NCBI RefSeq assembly: GCF_004834005.1
Contig: NZ_STFF01000001.1
Location: forward strand, 1,053,347 to 1,117,346
Length of the DNA: 64,000 bases
From: Niastella caeni
GTDB lineage: Bacteria; Bacteroidota; Bacteroidia; Chitinophagales; Chitinophagaceae
Direction: 5' to 3'
Shown here: piece after piece, positions 35,088-44,824 of the stretch
Position numbering within the stretch: the first letter of the stretch is position 1
Layout of the letters: every line of letters starts with the position of its first letter
Position numbers and translations under genes: made by a program
Notes under the pieces: generated by a model
The model's database searches: none
What the model was told of the DNA's origin: nothing
Seen by the model: the letters and a program-made list of their open reading frames with translations, nothing else

Positions 35088-36314
35088 CTATCGCTTCCTG
35101 ATCCATTTCTCAGGGTCTACGTTATTCCTTTCTTTCATCAGAATAAATTCAATTTCCCCGTTACCATCGGCATTGGTTGCTGCGGTCCCCAGCACCTGGC
35201 CCCCGGTTATCTTTTGATTTTTTGATACACTTACCGACGCCAGGTTGCTATATACCGTGAAGTATTTTCCATGCCTTACTATTACAGACCAATTCCCTTC
35301 AACGCTGAACACGCTTGTTACATCGCCTTCAAAAATGGCTTTTACAGTTCCTCCCGGTTCTGTTTCTATGGTTAACCCCGGGTTATTACCAACAATATCT
35401 ACTATCCCCGGTATGCGATAAGACCCAAAATGAATTTTGATCTGTGCTTTTTCAACAGGCCAGGGTAACCGCCCTTTATTATTTTCGAAACTCCCGCTGA
35501 TCCGCAATCCTTCGGGTGTGGTCTCTAACACACTTTTATTATGTTCATTTTTAGAAGTGGAATTATTGTTTGAAGTTTTCTCAGCCCTGTTAAATACATC
35601 GCCGATAGCGCTTTGTATCGCCAGCCTTAATTTCATGTCGGCCTTCTTTTTCGCGGTCAATTCTTTGGTTATTTCCTTCTCCCGGCTCTTTAGCGTTCTC
35701 ACTACCGCATTCTTCTCTTTTTTCTCTTCCTCCAGTTCCTGCTTTTGCTTTTCCTGCTTTTGTATAATGGCATCTTTTTCCTTGCGCGTCAGCTCCAGGC
35801 CGGTGATCTTTCCTTCCAATACCCCTTGCGTATTCTTTATGGCAATTGCCTGCTCTTCGCAGTATTGATGGTAGGTGCGGAAATATTGGATCCTGCGTAA
35901 TGCATCATTAAAAGAGGAAGCAGAAAAAATAAAATTCAGGTATTCGTAATTGCTGCGGAGTTTATAGGCGTATACGATGTTGCGGGCGTATTGTGCTTTC
36001 ATGGTATCGAGCCGGTCTTTCAGGCTGTCAATCTCACTTTTCGATTTACCGATATTCCCTTCCAGGATGTTCATCTGCCGGTTGATATTATTGATGGCCC
36101 GTTCGCGCAACCTGAGCTTTCGCTTCACCATTTCCAATTGCATAACCCCCGCGCTGGTGCGCTTTTTTGAATCTTTGAGCGTATTCTTCAGCTCATCTAT
36201 TTCACGCTGAATTTCCGATTGCTTCTGCTTTAATTCTTCACTGCTGCCCGGTTGCCGGGCAAACAAGGTTACTGTGATGATCAGGGCTACAAAAGTGGCC
36301 ATCCATTTTTGCAT
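35088..36314 (-). CDS. EnvC-like murein hydrolase activator with degenerate LytM domain (copy 1)
   Basis: Exported coiled-coil/M23 protein of 408 residues from the start at 36314 (the frame opens at 36371, but MQKWMATFVALIITVTLF is the better signal peptide). Residues 25-250 are coiled coil (QKQSEIQREIDELKNTLKDSK, then KEKDAIIQKQEKQKQELEEEKKEK). The C-terminal 125 residues form an M23/LytM domain, but the zinc-ligand motifs are changed: the expected His-x-x-x-Asp region reads HFGSYRIPGIVDIVG and the usual YxHL reads YSNL. That makes it like EnvC, which lacks hydrolase activity and activates amidases at the division site. Adjacent paralogue at 36459. Confidence 0.85.
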   Translation of the reverse strand: MQKWMATFVALIITVTLFARQPGSSEELKQKQSEIQREIDELKNTLKDSKKRTSAGVMQLEMVKRKLRLRERAINNINRQMNILEGNIGKSKSEIDSLKDRLDTMKAQYARNIVYAYKLRSNYEYLNFIFSASSFNDALRRIQYFRTYHQYCEEQAIAIKNTQGVLEGKITGLELTRKEKDAIIQKQEKQKQELEEEKKEKNAVVRTLKSREKEITKELTAKKKADMKLRLAIQSAIGDVFNRAEKTSNNNSTSKNEHNKSVLETTPEGLRISGSFENNKGRLPWPVEKAQIKIHFGSYRIPGIVDIVGNNPGLTIETEPGGTVKAIFEGDVTSVFSVEGNWSVIVRHGKYFTVYSNLASVSVSKNQKITGGQVLGTAATNADGNGEIEFILMKERNNVDPEKWIRKR

Positions 36315-36360
36315 AGGGGCAGATTTAAAATCAATAAGCAATGGGCAAGCTTTAAACGCG

Positions 36361-36460
36361 GCAATTGCCAATTGATTATTAAATGTATTTAGTTTAGCAG
36401 CGTTGCAACTTCGCTGAGGATCTATTTGCCAATTGTTTATTGCATATTGCCAATTGGTTT
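36361..36460. repeat. Inverted heptamer arrays between the two EnvC-like genes
   Basis: Left arm 36361-36374 (GCAATTG, CCAATTG); right arm 36426-36460 (five units, TTGCCAA and TTGTTTA types) running up to the stop codon of copy 2 (36459-36461). Confidence 0.6.
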
Positions 36461-37850
36461 ACCTTCTGCGTATCCAGCTTTCAGGATCCAGGTTCCTGTT
36501 TTCCTGCATCAGCAGGAATTCAATCTCCCCGTTGCCGTCGTCATTGGCGGCAGCACGGCCTAACACTGTTCCACCCGATATTTTCTGATCTTTTGATACG
36601 CTTACGGATGATAGGTTACTGTATACGGTAAAGTATTTTCCATGACGAACCAACACACTCCAGTTGCCATCGATATCGAAGATGCGCGATACTTCGCCTT
36701 CAAACACGGCCCTTACCACTGCACCCTGTTCTGTTGCCAGGGTAATACCGGGGTTATTACCACGCAACCTTGTGCCTTCAATGGCATACGTTCCAAAATG
36801 GATCTTCACATTGGCTTTTTCAACTGGCCAGGGCAACCGGCCTTTATTACTTTCAAAACTTCCACTTATCCTGAATGCTTCCGGCGTTGCTGTCAACGGG
36901 CTTTCAGCCGGGTTTTTGGGTGCTTCTTTTTTGGGTTCAACCTTTACTACAGCAGGCGTAGTGGCCGGGGTGGTAGCAGGTGCAGTAGCAGCGTTGGCTT
37001 TTTCCTTTTCTGCCGCTGCTTTTCTGGCTGCTTCTGCGGCAGCAGCTTTCCTGGCATTTTCTGCCGCCTCTGCTGCTTCCCTGGCTTTTGCTTCGGCTAT
37101 TGCTTTTTCACGGGCAATCTTTATCTCCCGGTCAATTGCGGTCCTGATGGCTACCTTTAATTTCTGATCGGCCTTTTGCTTCGACGTAAGCTCTTTGGAA
37201 ATTTCCTTTTCTCGCGCCTTCAACTTGCCCAGGATCTCGTTCTTCTCCTTTTTCTCATCTTCCAGTTCTACCTTTTGTTTTTCCTGCTTCTGCAGTACGG
37301 CGTCTTTTTCTTTACGCGTATTTTCAAGCCCCGCAATCTTATCGTGCAACAACACCTGGGTGTTTTTTATGGTAGAAGCCTGCTCTTCGCGATACAGCCG
37401 GTAAGCGCGTAAATATTGCACCCTCCGCAACGCATCGTTAAAACTGGCTGCCGAAAATATAAAGTTCAAAAAGTCGTAGTTGCTGCGATTTTTATACGCA
37501 TACACAACGCTTTTTGCATACTGCTGCTTTAACGTATCGAGCTCGCTTTTCAGGCGCTCAATCTCATTTTTCGACTTACCGATGCTACCCTCGATAACGT
37601 TTATTTGCTGATTGATATTGCCGATGGCCTGCTGCCGTAAGCGTAGCTTTTTTTGCACCATCGCCAACTGTAACAAACCGGCTTTGGTATTCTTCTTGGT
37701 ATCCCTCAGTGTACTTTTCAGCTCATCTATTTCACGCTGAATTTCAGCCTGTTTCTTTTTAAGGTCTTCACTACTGCCTGGTTGTTGTTGCGCAAAAAGG
37801 GCAACCGAAACAGCCGTGGCCAGCAAACAGGTAAACATCATTTTCAGCAT
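36459..37850 (-). CDS. EnvC-like murein hydrolase activator with degenerate LytM domain (copy 2)
   Basis: Paralogue of the next gene with the same plan: signal peptide (MLKMMFTCLLATAVSVALFAQQ), coiled coil to about residue 250 and a C-terminal LytM domain. It is 463 residues because of an Ala/Glu/Lys-rich segment followed by an Ala-Thr-Pro linker (about 255-325; REAAEAAENARKAAAAEAAR, then ATAPATTPATTP) not present in copy 1. The LytM motifs are again degenerate (HFGTYAIEGTRLRGNNPG; VYSNLSSVSVS), so both copies seem to have lost zinc binding. The two genes are 145 nt apart and may be co-transcribed; copy 2 is upstream. The long charged helix could span the periplasm. Confidence 0.87.
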   Translation of the reverse strand: MLKMMFTCLLATAVSVALFAQQQPGSSEDLKKKQAEIQREIDELKSTLRDTKKNTKAGLLQLAMVQKKLRLRQQAIGNINQQINVIEGSIGKSKNEIERLKSELDTLKQQYAKSVVYAYKNRSNYDFLNFIFSAASFNDALRRVQYLRAYRLYREEQASTIKNTQVLLHDKIAGLENTRKEKDAVLQKQEKQKVELEDEKKEKNEILGKLKAREKEISKELTSKQKADQKLKVAIRTAIDREIKIAREKAIAEAKAREAAEAAENARKAAAAEAARKAAAEKEKANAATAPATTPATTPAVVKVEPKKEAPKNPAESPLTATPEAFRISGSFESNKGRLPWPVEKANVKIHFGTYAIEGTRLRGNNPGITLATEQGAVVRAVFEGEVSRIFDIDGNWSVLVRHGKYFTVYSNLSSVSVSKDQKISGGTVLGRAAANDDGNGEIEFLLMQENRNLDPESWIRRR

Positions 37851-37939
37851 ACTGAAAGATTTTTAAGTGTTAATAGGTTCAGGCATGGGTTCTCAATCGT
37901 GGTTATCAATAGGATTGAACGGCTTTTATCTTATAACGC

Positions 37940-38758
37940 TTATTGGCGCCTATAATTTTTCGGAATTGTAAAAGGAAAGCTTAAATCAGCGTTAAAATCA
38001 AACTGCTTGAACTGCATCTCAATATCGAGCTTCGACTTTTCAGATACCGTAATTTTACGATAGGTGGAAAATCGAATGCCATTTTTATACTGGTACTCGC
38101 CATAGGTAAGGTAAGCGGTACGCGCCCTGATAACATCCACATCATCGAGCTTGCTATATTGCAAGGTGTAATCATCTTTATTAACGGTTAACAGGTGTTT
38201 GAACAGAATGCCCAGGCTGATAAGGGAAATGGTCCTTTCGTCTTTTTTATACGAGTTGATATTGCTATCGAGAAAAATAGGATTGCCAATGAGCAGGTTT
38301 TGCAGGTCAGCAAAGGTCATTGGCATCCGGGTCACTTCCTGCAGCGATTCTACCGACCGCAACTGAACGGTTTTATTGAGCTTGTTGATGACCTTCACAC
38401 TGTCGGGCGTTACCAGTACCCTGAAGGCGTCGAAGCCCAGGGCTGCATTGATATTGATCCATAAAACGCTGTCTTTCTTTATTCGAACGAAGGCGTTGAA
38501 ATCATTTTTCTTTCCATCCCCACCTTCAAAATCTACTTTAATTTTTGCAGAGAAGGTTTGAAAATCTATGTTGTTCTTACGAATGGTATCCCAAACTTTT
38601 TTAATATACAACATGGAGTCGGCGCGATGATCTACCACCGGTACTACATGGGCTGTATCTTTTTTGGCAATGGCCGTTTGAATAGTTTTCGTTGACCTGC
38701 AACTGGTGGCTGCAGCCATTACCAAAGCAAGTAAACATATACCAGCAATATACTTCAT
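37940..38758 (-). CDS. DUF4292 family lipoprotein
   Basis: A 272-residue probable lipoprotein: MKYIAGICLLALVMAAATSC gives a lipobox with lipidated Cys20. The mature part is beta-rich (FQTFSAKIKVDFEGGDGKKNDFNAFVRIKKDSVLWININAALGFDAFRVLVTPDSVKVINK) as in DUF4292, a LolA/LolB-like half-barrel family of Bacteroidota. A lipid- or lipoprotein-carrier role is plausible but unproven. It begins 3 nt after the dut stop codon, so dut, this gene and the EnvC-like pair could form one operon. Confidence 0.85.
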   Translation of the reverse strand: MKYIAGICLLALVMAAATSCRSTKTIQTAIAKKDTAHVVPVVDHRADSMLYIKKVWDTIRKNNIDFQTFSAKIKVDFEGGDGKKNDFNAFVRIKKDSVLWININAALGFDAFRVLVTPDSVKVINKLNKTVQLRSVESLQEVTRMPMTFADLQNLLIGNPIFLDSNINSYKKDERTISLISLGILFKHLLTVNKDDYTLQYSKLDDVDVIRARTAYLTYGEYQYKNGIRFSTYRKITVSEKSKLDIEMQFKQFDFNADLSFPFTIPKNYRRQ

Positions 38759-38761
38759 GCA

Positions 38762-39205
38762 TTACGATTTACCGGTATGGCCAAAACCACCATCGTGGCG
38801 CCTGGTTACCGAAATTGATTTAACGGGTTTCCATTTTACACGTTCTACGTCGTGTACCACCATTTGGGCAATTCGATCGCCGGGGTGAATGGTTTGGGGT
38901 TCCTGCGATAAGTTTATCAGAATGATCTTTACCTCGCCTCTGTAATCGGCATCTATTGTGCCTGGACTGTTCAGGCAGGTAAGTCCCTGTTTGATAGCCA
39001 GGCCGCTGCGGGGACGTATCTGGGCTTCGTACCCTTTGGGCAGCTCAATGAACAAACCGGTTGGTACTAAAAACCGTTCCAGGGGTTTTAAAACGATGGG
39101 CGCCTCAAGGAAAGCGCGTATATCCATACCGGCTGCTTCATCCGTAGCATATTCGGGCAACGGATTATTTGACTGGTTAATGATCCTGACTTTTACTTTT
39201 GACAT
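38762..39205 (-). CDS. dut: dUTP diphosphatase
   Basis: Trimeric dUTPase that hydrolyses dUTP to dUMP and keeps uracil out of DNA. Translation starts at 39205 ([11 protein letters not shown]), giving 147 residues; the frame runs upstream to 39322 but that part is array DNA. The five family motifs are present: [49 protein letters not shown] and the flexible C-terminal [10 protein letters not shown]. In the last motif His replaces the Ser common in this position. Confidence 0.95.
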   Translation of the reverse strand: MSKVKVRIINQSNNPLPEYATDEAAGMDIRAFLEAPIVLKPLERFLVPTGLFIELPKGYEAQIRPRSGLAIKQGLTCLNSPGTIDADYRGEVKIILINLSQEPQTIHPGDRIAQMVVHDVERVKWKPVKSISVTRRHDGGFGHTGKS

Positions 39206-39220
39206 GACGCAAAATAATGT

Positions 39221-39353
39221 GATAATTAGGTAATTTGAAAATTTGAAAATGGTGGGCATATTGTTCAGGTTCTCCAAAATGTAAGCGCACATTTTGTAAT
39301 TCGGCCGCCAATCAATTTTCAAATCTTCAAATTCTCAAATTTTCAAATTCTTT
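39221..39353. repeat. Inverted octamer arrays between ispF and dut
   Basis: Left arm 39221-39252 (AAATTTGA-type units); right arm 39314-39353 (AATTTTCA, AATCTTCA and similar, exactly 8 nt each). The ispF stop codon (39343-39345) lies in one unit. Core 39253-39313 includes TAATTCGG. Confidence 0.75.
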
Positions 39354-39816
39354 CCAGCAATACCGTTGCATAAGCCACCAATCCTTCCTCTCTGCCCACG
39401 AAACCCATGGTTTCAGTGGTAGTGGCCTTTACCGAAACATCCTGTTCAGTAATTTCCAGAATACCGGCAATCACGCTACGCATTTGATCGGAATACCTCT
39501 TGATCTTGGGCGCCTCCAAACATATAGAAGAATCTACATTGATCACCCGGTAATTCCGGGCTTTTATTAATTCATAACTTTTTTGTAACAGTATTTTGCT
39601 GTCGATGTCTTTGTAAGCCGCATCTGTATTGGGAAAATGCATTCCTATATCGCCCAGGGCCAGGGCGCCTAACAAGGCGTCGCAAATGGCGTGTAACAAC
39701 ACATCGGCATCGCTGTGGCCCAACGCGCCTTTATGATGGGGAATTTTAACACCCCCGATCCAGAGGTCCCTGCCTTCTACCAACTGATGAAAATCGATAC
39801 CGAAACCGATACGCAT
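39343..39816 (-). CDS. ispF: 2-C-methyl-D-erythritol 2,4-cyclodiphosphate synthase
   Basis: Fifth step of the MEP isoprenoid pathway: cyclises CDP-ME-2P to MEcPP with release of CMP. The 157 residues start MRIGFGIDFHQLVEGR (metal Asp and His), then KIPHHKGALGHSDADVLLHAICDALLGALALGDIGMHFP (second metal His and substrate-binding residues) and KATTTETMGFVGREEG near the end. Length is typical. It is flanked on both sides by octamer arrays; the arrays begin 2 nt before the start codon and cover the stop codon. Confidence 0.96.
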   Translation of the reverse strand: MRIGFGIDFHQLVEGRDLWIGGVKIPHHKGALGHSDADVLLHAICDALLGALALGDIGMHFPNTDAAYKDIDSKILLQKSYELIKARNYRVINVDSSICLEAPKIKRYSDQMRSVIAGILEITEQDVSVKATTTETMGFVGREEGLVAYATVLLERI

Positions 39817-39817
39817 T

Positions 39818-40042
39818 AATTTGAAAATTTGAAAATGTGCAAATTTGAAAATGAATACTGTCAGCGCACCAGGCGCTAAAGCGCCAAAGCCCGCTGACTA
39901 ATAAAAAAAGCGTTCTGAGAATCTCAGAACGCTTCAAATATATTCAATTTGGCAATGCTCTCATTGAATACCCATCTATTCAGCTTTCACGCAATGGAGT
40001 TATTCCCATTTTCAAATTTTCAAATTAGCATATTTTCAAATT
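39818..40042. repeat. Inverted octamer arrays around the porV terminator
   Basis: Left arm 39818-39857: five units of exactly 8 nt, three of them AATTTGAA. Right arm 40011-40042: four units of exactly 8 nt, three of them TTCAAATT, the perfect reverse complement. The right arm overlaps the porV stop codon (40041-40043). The core holds the porV terminator and a nested palindrome at 39861-39897 (TCAGCG..GGCGCT, AGCGCC..CGCTGA). Confidence 0.8.
39903..39934 (-). terminator. Intrinsic terminator of porV
   Basis: Perfect 13-bp arms (39908-39920 and 39922-39934). On the minus strand they are followed by seven T residues. It lies about 105 nt after the porV stop codon, inside the core of a repeat pair. 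Confidence 0.85.
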
Positions 40043-41216
40043 ATTCCGCTGCTGCTCCCAGATCATCTAAATCGAAGATCAGGCCGAAGCGCAATGTATT
40101 AGACAATGGGTTGCGGTTAACACCTGATCCTGACGGAACAAGGTAAGAGAAATTCAAACCAAACACATTGTATTTAACACCTAAACCAACAGTAAAATAT
40201 TTACGGTTGCCTTTGGTTTTATCTTCATAAAAATAACCCGCGCGGAAAAAGAACTGATCATTATAGGCATACTCGGCACCCACTGATACCTGAAACTCTT
40301 TCATCTCTTCTTTAAATCCATTGGGCGCATCGCCGAATGAACTGAACCAGCTGCTTACTACAGATTTGTTTCTGTAATCGGCCACCAGTCCTGAATCCAC
40401 ACTGGAATTACCTGTCCATTTGGGAGGCGTAGGCACCAGCAGTTTATGCAGGTCTAAACCGAAAGATATTTTATTGGCATCATCGAATGCTTTTGTATAA
40501 GTAGTACCGATGCTTAAGTTGGCAGGAATATAATCTTTCTGAGTAGCGTCATTGGTATAACCGATCTTCATACCCAGGTTGGTTAAAGTGGCGCCGAAGT
40601 TCCAGCCCTGACCGGCTTCGTTCAAACCAGAATAGAAGAACGAAAGATCACCGGCTACTGCATTACCTGGTTTGTAGGTAGTACCGGTTTGGGCCAGGTT
40701 ACCAGCCAGGTTTGAATGGATATAACGCAACGCAACACCAAGACCAATTTTATCAGATAACTTACGGGTGTAACCTACGTCTACGCCAAATTCGCGGGGA
40801 CGACCTGAACCGAAATCATTACCGCTTCCATCGGTAAATTGAATATTACCCAGGCTAAAATAGCGTACAGACGCTGCCAGGGCAGCTTCTTCATCCAGTT
40901 TATAATATCCGCTTAATGCCAACAGGTATACATCGTTCAAACCGAGGTCTTTTAACCAGGGCGTATACGTTAACCCTATGCTGAAGTTCTTTTGTGCAAA
41001 GGGCACTTTTGCCAGGTTCCAGAACGGAGAATTGGCATCTGGCGAAGTAGCCACGCCTAAATCACCCATACCACCGGCACGGGCATCTGGAGAGATCCGT
41101 AAAAAGGGAACAGCAGTTGTTACAACATTAATAGAATCGGTTTGGGCTTTTACTGACATTCCACCCACCACCAACAGGAACAGACCTACAGTTAGTTTCA
41201 AGATGTTTCGTTTCAT
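40041..41216 (-). CDS. porV: Type IX secretion outer-membrane protein PorV (LptO)
   Basis: Outer-membrane beta barrel that shuttles T9SS cargo from the translocon to the PorU sortase on the cell surface. The 391 residues start with a signal peptide (to VKAQ, about residue 25). The conserved opening of mature PorV follows: VPFLRISPDARAGGMGDLGVATSPDANSPFWNLAKVPF, then about 14 amphipathic strands and a terminal LNFSYLVPS..NPLSNTLRFGLIFDL. It lies downstream of porU on the same strand (176 nt apart), the arrangement seen in other Bacteroidota. It has its own terminator. Confidence 0.95.
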   Translation of the reverse strand: MKRNILKLTVGLFLLVVGGMSVKAQTDSINVVTTAVPFLRISPDARAGGMGDLGVATSPDANSPFWNLAKVPFAQKNFSIGLTYTPWLKDLGLNDVYLLALSGYYKLDEEAALAASVRYFSLGNIQFTDGSGNDFGSGRPREFGVDVGYTRKLSDKIGLGVALRYIHSNLAGNLAQTGTTYKPGNAVAGDLSFFYSGLNEAGQGWNFGATLTNLGMKIGYTNDATQKDYIPANLSIGTTYTKAFDDANKISFGLDLHKLLVPTPPKWTGNSSVDSGLVADYRNKSVVSSWFSSFGDAPNGFKEEMKEFQVSVGAEYAYNDQFFFRAGYFYEDKTKGNRKYFTVGLGVKYNVFGLNFSYLVPSGSGVNRNPLSNTLRFGLIFDLDDLGAAAE

Positions 41217-41392
41217 TTTTTTGAATTGTCTTTAAGGATCAAGACCGCTTTCAACGTTTTTCTCAATAGCAATTTGGTAGAATAAAGCTTTTACCCTGCT
41301 TTTGTATCAAAGCCTGTTGATGCGGAACAATAATAATTTTGGGTAAAATTTCCTGTCGATAGATGGCTAAAATAAGTATTTCTAAAATGAGA

Positions 41393-44300
41393 TTATAATA
41401 TAAACAACTTTTCAAGCTTTTCCGCTGCTTTACCGTCTGCAGTTTGTACTCGTAAACGGTAAAGATATACACCACGGCCGATTTTATCACCATATTCATC
41501 CCTGCCATTCCATTCCACGTCACTCGAACGGTTTCCGGGAGAAAATATTGTTTTGTTAATATTTTTTACCAGCTTTCCCGTAATCGTATATACCTGAATC
41601 CTTATAAGTAATTCTTCCCCAGGCCTGTTATGCTCAAACCAGAAGGTGGTATGCGTGGTAAACGGGTTCGGATAGTTCAATACATGGCTTAGGGTAAAGT
41701 TCTGTTGGGCAACCACCCTGAAATCAATAGTAGCCTCCCCTGAATTATTGGCTGCATCCCAGGCTTTTATGGTCAGCGTGTGTGCACCGGCGGCCAAAAC
41801 GGGTAGCTGAAACCGTACTGTTCCCTGCCGGTAATTATTCACATCGCTTTCATAAAAGCTATTCAGCACAAATTCATTTTTTTGATCATTATCAAGCGTT
41901 GCAACCAGGTCGTGGCCTATGCCCGTACCCAGGATGTTTATGCCCGAAGAGTCGGCCAGCTTTACCAGCAATATGGGCCGGTCGTTAGTAATGCTGCCGT
42001 TCACAAACTTCTCGTCATTTAAATACGCTTTAATCGTCGGACCGAGGGGGTCGTTGACGCCATTTCCTGAACCGCCGATGATAATATTGTTCAATACCCC
42101 ATTCCCGTCTTTATTGCCGTTATCGGTATAGTAACTGATCTTTCCGTTGCCGTATTGGTAGCTGATGTCTTTGGGTACAATAAAACTGAAGGAAAATCGG
42201 CCATTATTCACCGTGGCTTTGCCTTTGAACAGGATATTCTTCTGCACCTGGATGGGCACCGCCTGGCTTCCGGCATCGTTGCCCAGGGTATTTATCGTTT
42301 GCACCTTATCGAAAATAGTTGGGTAAATGGTACCGTTAAAATCGTTGAGGGTATTGCCGGCATTGTCCTGCACGGTTCCGCTAATGGTATATTCCGATAA
42401 AGCTTTTAAGGTATCTGGCGTGCTGGTCACTGCCTGTCCGTTTATGGCCGTGGTTTTAACCTGGTAGACCGGGAAGGCCAGGGTTAAAGCGGGGTCACCC
42501 AGCAGGGTGAATTTTCGGTTATTCACCACGTCGCCTAAAAAGTTATAGGTAACATTCTTGGCCATTCGAACCGCTTCGCCCAGGCTGCGGTAGCTGCTGT
42601 CGGACTTTTTTTGAAAAGCTGTTTTCAGGTAGTTCTCGTTCATGATGCGGTTGCTGAACGCAAAAACCAGCCGGGTGGTGGTCATAAGGGCAATGGCGCC
42701 TGTTCTTTCGCGCAGCAACAGGTTCTCACCTATTGAGCTTACTAACGGGTTATCATAAGGCGCCACATCGCAGGTGGCTGTTATAAATAAGGGCAGCTTT
42801 CCGGGATTGTTGAAAGTGTTGATAATGTCCTGGTCAAGCACCACTTCTTCTCCCAGCCGGCGGTAACCGCCATGGCCGGCATAGTTCCACATGAGGGTGC
42901 CGCTGTATATTTTATTATTGATGGCCTGGTTTACCGCCGGGTAGCGGCTGCCGGCCGAACTGCTTTCCTGCCGGAAGGCATCGAGGTAAATTTTATCGAT
43001 GTTTTCCTGCGGTGCAGCAGTTTGTACCACCTGCGTCATTATTTCGGCATCCTGTAAGTGCAGGTTATTATCTTCATCATCGGCCACAAAAGTGACTTCG
43101 TTGCGCCAGGGGCCCAGGCTTTTTACATCGTTGTAGGCCAGAATTTTATCTACAATTGCTTTTGCTTCCCGCACATTCCGGGCCGGTATTCTGCCAATTC
43201 CCACATCCAGCAGGTAAGTGCCGGTTCCGTTGATATCATCATTATCGCCCAGCAGGCCAAAAAAGTCGTCGGAGGTATAAGTGGCCAACGGGTCCAGCGA
43301 AACCGGGCTTTCCCAACAGGGCACCAGGTTGGTATTGTTTGAAATGCGGGTGCGGTAATCGAAAGATGCATCGCCAAAAAGCAACAGGTATTTAGGCGCT
43401 TTGGAAGAATCGCCACCGGCGCGGTCGTAAAACATTTTTACAAAATCGCGCAGGGCGGCCGGGTCGGGTGAACCGGAAGAAAATTCATTATACACCTGGT
43501 TTACGGTCACCACCAAACCCGCAAGGTTGTCGCGCTGCTGATGGTATTGGGCCAGCCGTTGCGCCTGCCCTAACAGATCGGGATGGGTAATAATTATATA
43601 CTGAGGCATTCCGCTGCCATGCAGATTTTGATTGGGCACCGCCCCCACCTTTACCGGGGTTAAAAAACCGGTGGTGCTGAAAGCGATGTACTCGCGAAGG
43701 CGACTGCATTCGTTTACAAACCGCCAATCGCTGCCGGCGAGGGCGCCTTGCATTCGAACGGGTTCCAGCGCATTGGTTATATCCCACACCTGCATGCCGG
43801 CGGGGGCATTTTTTATAGTGTAGCTGCCCACATTTCCGGCGCCTACACTATTCCAGTCGTGGAATTGTAGTTGGTTATTGCCGGTCATAGACAGATCGAC
43901 CCTGGCGTGCACTTCAACCCAATCGAGCCAGCCCTGGCTACCGGAACTTCCGGGCGTATAATCGAACCGGATGGAAAGCGGCGATTGAGTGGTGCTGAAA
44001 GAAGCGGCTGACTGGGCCGCCATGGCAAAAGGATCATAAGCGCCGGTAGACGTAGCAGGCACTGTTATTTGCATAGCCTGCTGATTATTAATGCTTACCG
44101 TAAAACGGCTGGTTGTTCCAAATGACCGGGCTACACAGGCGGATGCAATGGTAGCCGGGTTTGCCAGTATGTTGGGCAAGTTCACCGTATACGTTCTGCT
44201 TAATGACTTACCGGCATTGCCCGAAAATTCTTCCCCATACCATTGCCGGCCGCTGCTGAGGAAATTCACGGTATCCAACTCATGAAACCAGTTGCGGGTG

Positions 44301-44824
44301 ACCTGGGTAATGGTAGTATTGGGGGTTGTGGTAACATTTGCAGTTGTTATTCTTTTACCGTTTTGCCCAATGGAAAGGTAATAATAGGCCGTATCGCTAT
44401 ATATATTCTTTTGATGGTGAAAACTTTTACTGATTGAATCTTTTATCCAGGCATGGGGACCGCCGGCATAAAAGAGAATATAATCTGATCCATTTAGTTG
44501 TCCATCCCCCCCATCTTCTACCCATAAAGCGTTTTCAATAAGGTCATCTGGTTTTGTGTTTAGCGGCTTTTCGGGCAGCATTTGTCCGCCATTGCCAAAC
44601 AACCTGACAGAAGAAGAGGAAAGAGAAGACGTATTAACACCGAGGGAAGAGAGAAAAGGGAGGTCGATTTTATAAATTCCGGGCAAAGTTGTACTTATTT
44701 TATACCAGTTACCCATCGCCAATACCGAATTGGCCGTATACATACGTTGGGACAAGGCCGGCATATAATTCATGACTAAAAATATGCCTGCCATCATAAG
44801 GCGGATAACAGGTCTGCTACGCAT
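41393..44824 (-). CDS. porU: Type IX secretion sortase PorU
   Basis: Surface-exposed gingipain-like (C25) cysteine protease/sortase that removes the C-terminal signal of T9SS cargo and attaches proteins to the outer membrane. The 1143 residues have a signal sequence (about 1-26), an N-terminal beta-rich region (27-400), the C25 catalytic domain (about 430-790) with His651 in LMWNYAGHGGYRRLGEE and nucleophile Cys685 in LFITATCDVAPYDNP, Ig-like domains, and a C-terminal sorting-like domain (NYPNPFTTHTTFWFEHN to KLEKLFIL). Length matches PorU of other species. It is divergent from gldJ and upstream of porV. Confidence 0.95.
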   Translation of the reverse strand: MRSRPVIRLMMAGIFLVMNYMPALSQRMYTANSVLAMGNWYKISTTLPGIYKIDLPFLSSLGVNTSSLSSSSVRLFGNGGQMLPEKPLNTKPDDLIENALWVEDGGDGQLNGSDYILFYAGGPHAWIKDSISKSFHHQKNIYSDTAYYYLSIGQNGKRITTANVTTTPNTTITQVTRNWFHELDTVNFLSSGRQWYGEEFSGNAGKSLSRTYTVNLPNILANPATIASACVARSFGTTSRFTVSINNQQAMQITVPATSTGAYDPFAMAAQSAASFSTTQSPLSIRFDYTPGSSGSQGWLDWVEVHARVDLSMTGNNQLQFHDWNSVGAGNVGSYTIKNAPAGMQVWDITNALEPVRMQGALAGSDWRFVNECSRLREYIAFSTTGFLTPVKVGAVPNQNLHGSGMPQYIIITHPDLLGQAQRLAQYHQQRDNLAGLVVTVNQVYNEFSSGSPDPAALRDFVKMFYDRAGGDSSKAPKYLLLFGDASFDYRTRISNNTNLVPCWESPVSLDPLATYTSDDFFGLLGDNDDINGTGTYLLDVGIGRIPARNVREAKAIVDKILAYNDVKSLGPWRNEVTFVADDEDNNLHLQDAEIMTQVVQTAAPQENIDKIYLDAFRQESSSAGSRYPAVNQAINNKIYSGTLMWNYAGHGGYRRLGEEVVLDQDIINTFNNPGKLPLFITATCDVAPYDNPLVSSIGENLLLRERTGAIALMTTTRLVFAFSNRIMNENYLKTAFQKKSDSSYRSLGEAVRMAKNVTYNFLGDVVNNRKFTLLGDPALTLAFPVYQVKTTAINGQAVTSTPDTLKALSEYTISGTVQDNAGNTLNDFNGTIYPTIFDKVQTINTLGNDAGSQAVPIQVQKNILFKGKATVNNGRFSFSFIVPKDISYQYGNGKISYYTDNGNKDGNGVLNNIIIGGSGNGVNDPLGPTIKAYLNDEKFVNGSITNDRPILLVKLADSSGINILGTGIGHDLVATLDNDQKNEFVLNSFYESDVNNYRQGTVRFQLPVLAAGAHTLTIKAWDAANNSGEATIDFRVVAQQNFTLSHVLNYPNPFTTHTTFWFEHNRPGEELLIRIQVYTITGKLVKNINKTIFSPGNRSSDVEWNGRDEYGDKIGRGVYLYRLRVQTADGKAAEKLEKLFIL

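Noticed and set aside
39206..39322. N-terminal extension of dUTPase
   Set aside because: The codons are octamer array DNA. dUTPases start near MSKVKVRI, so the start is at 39205.
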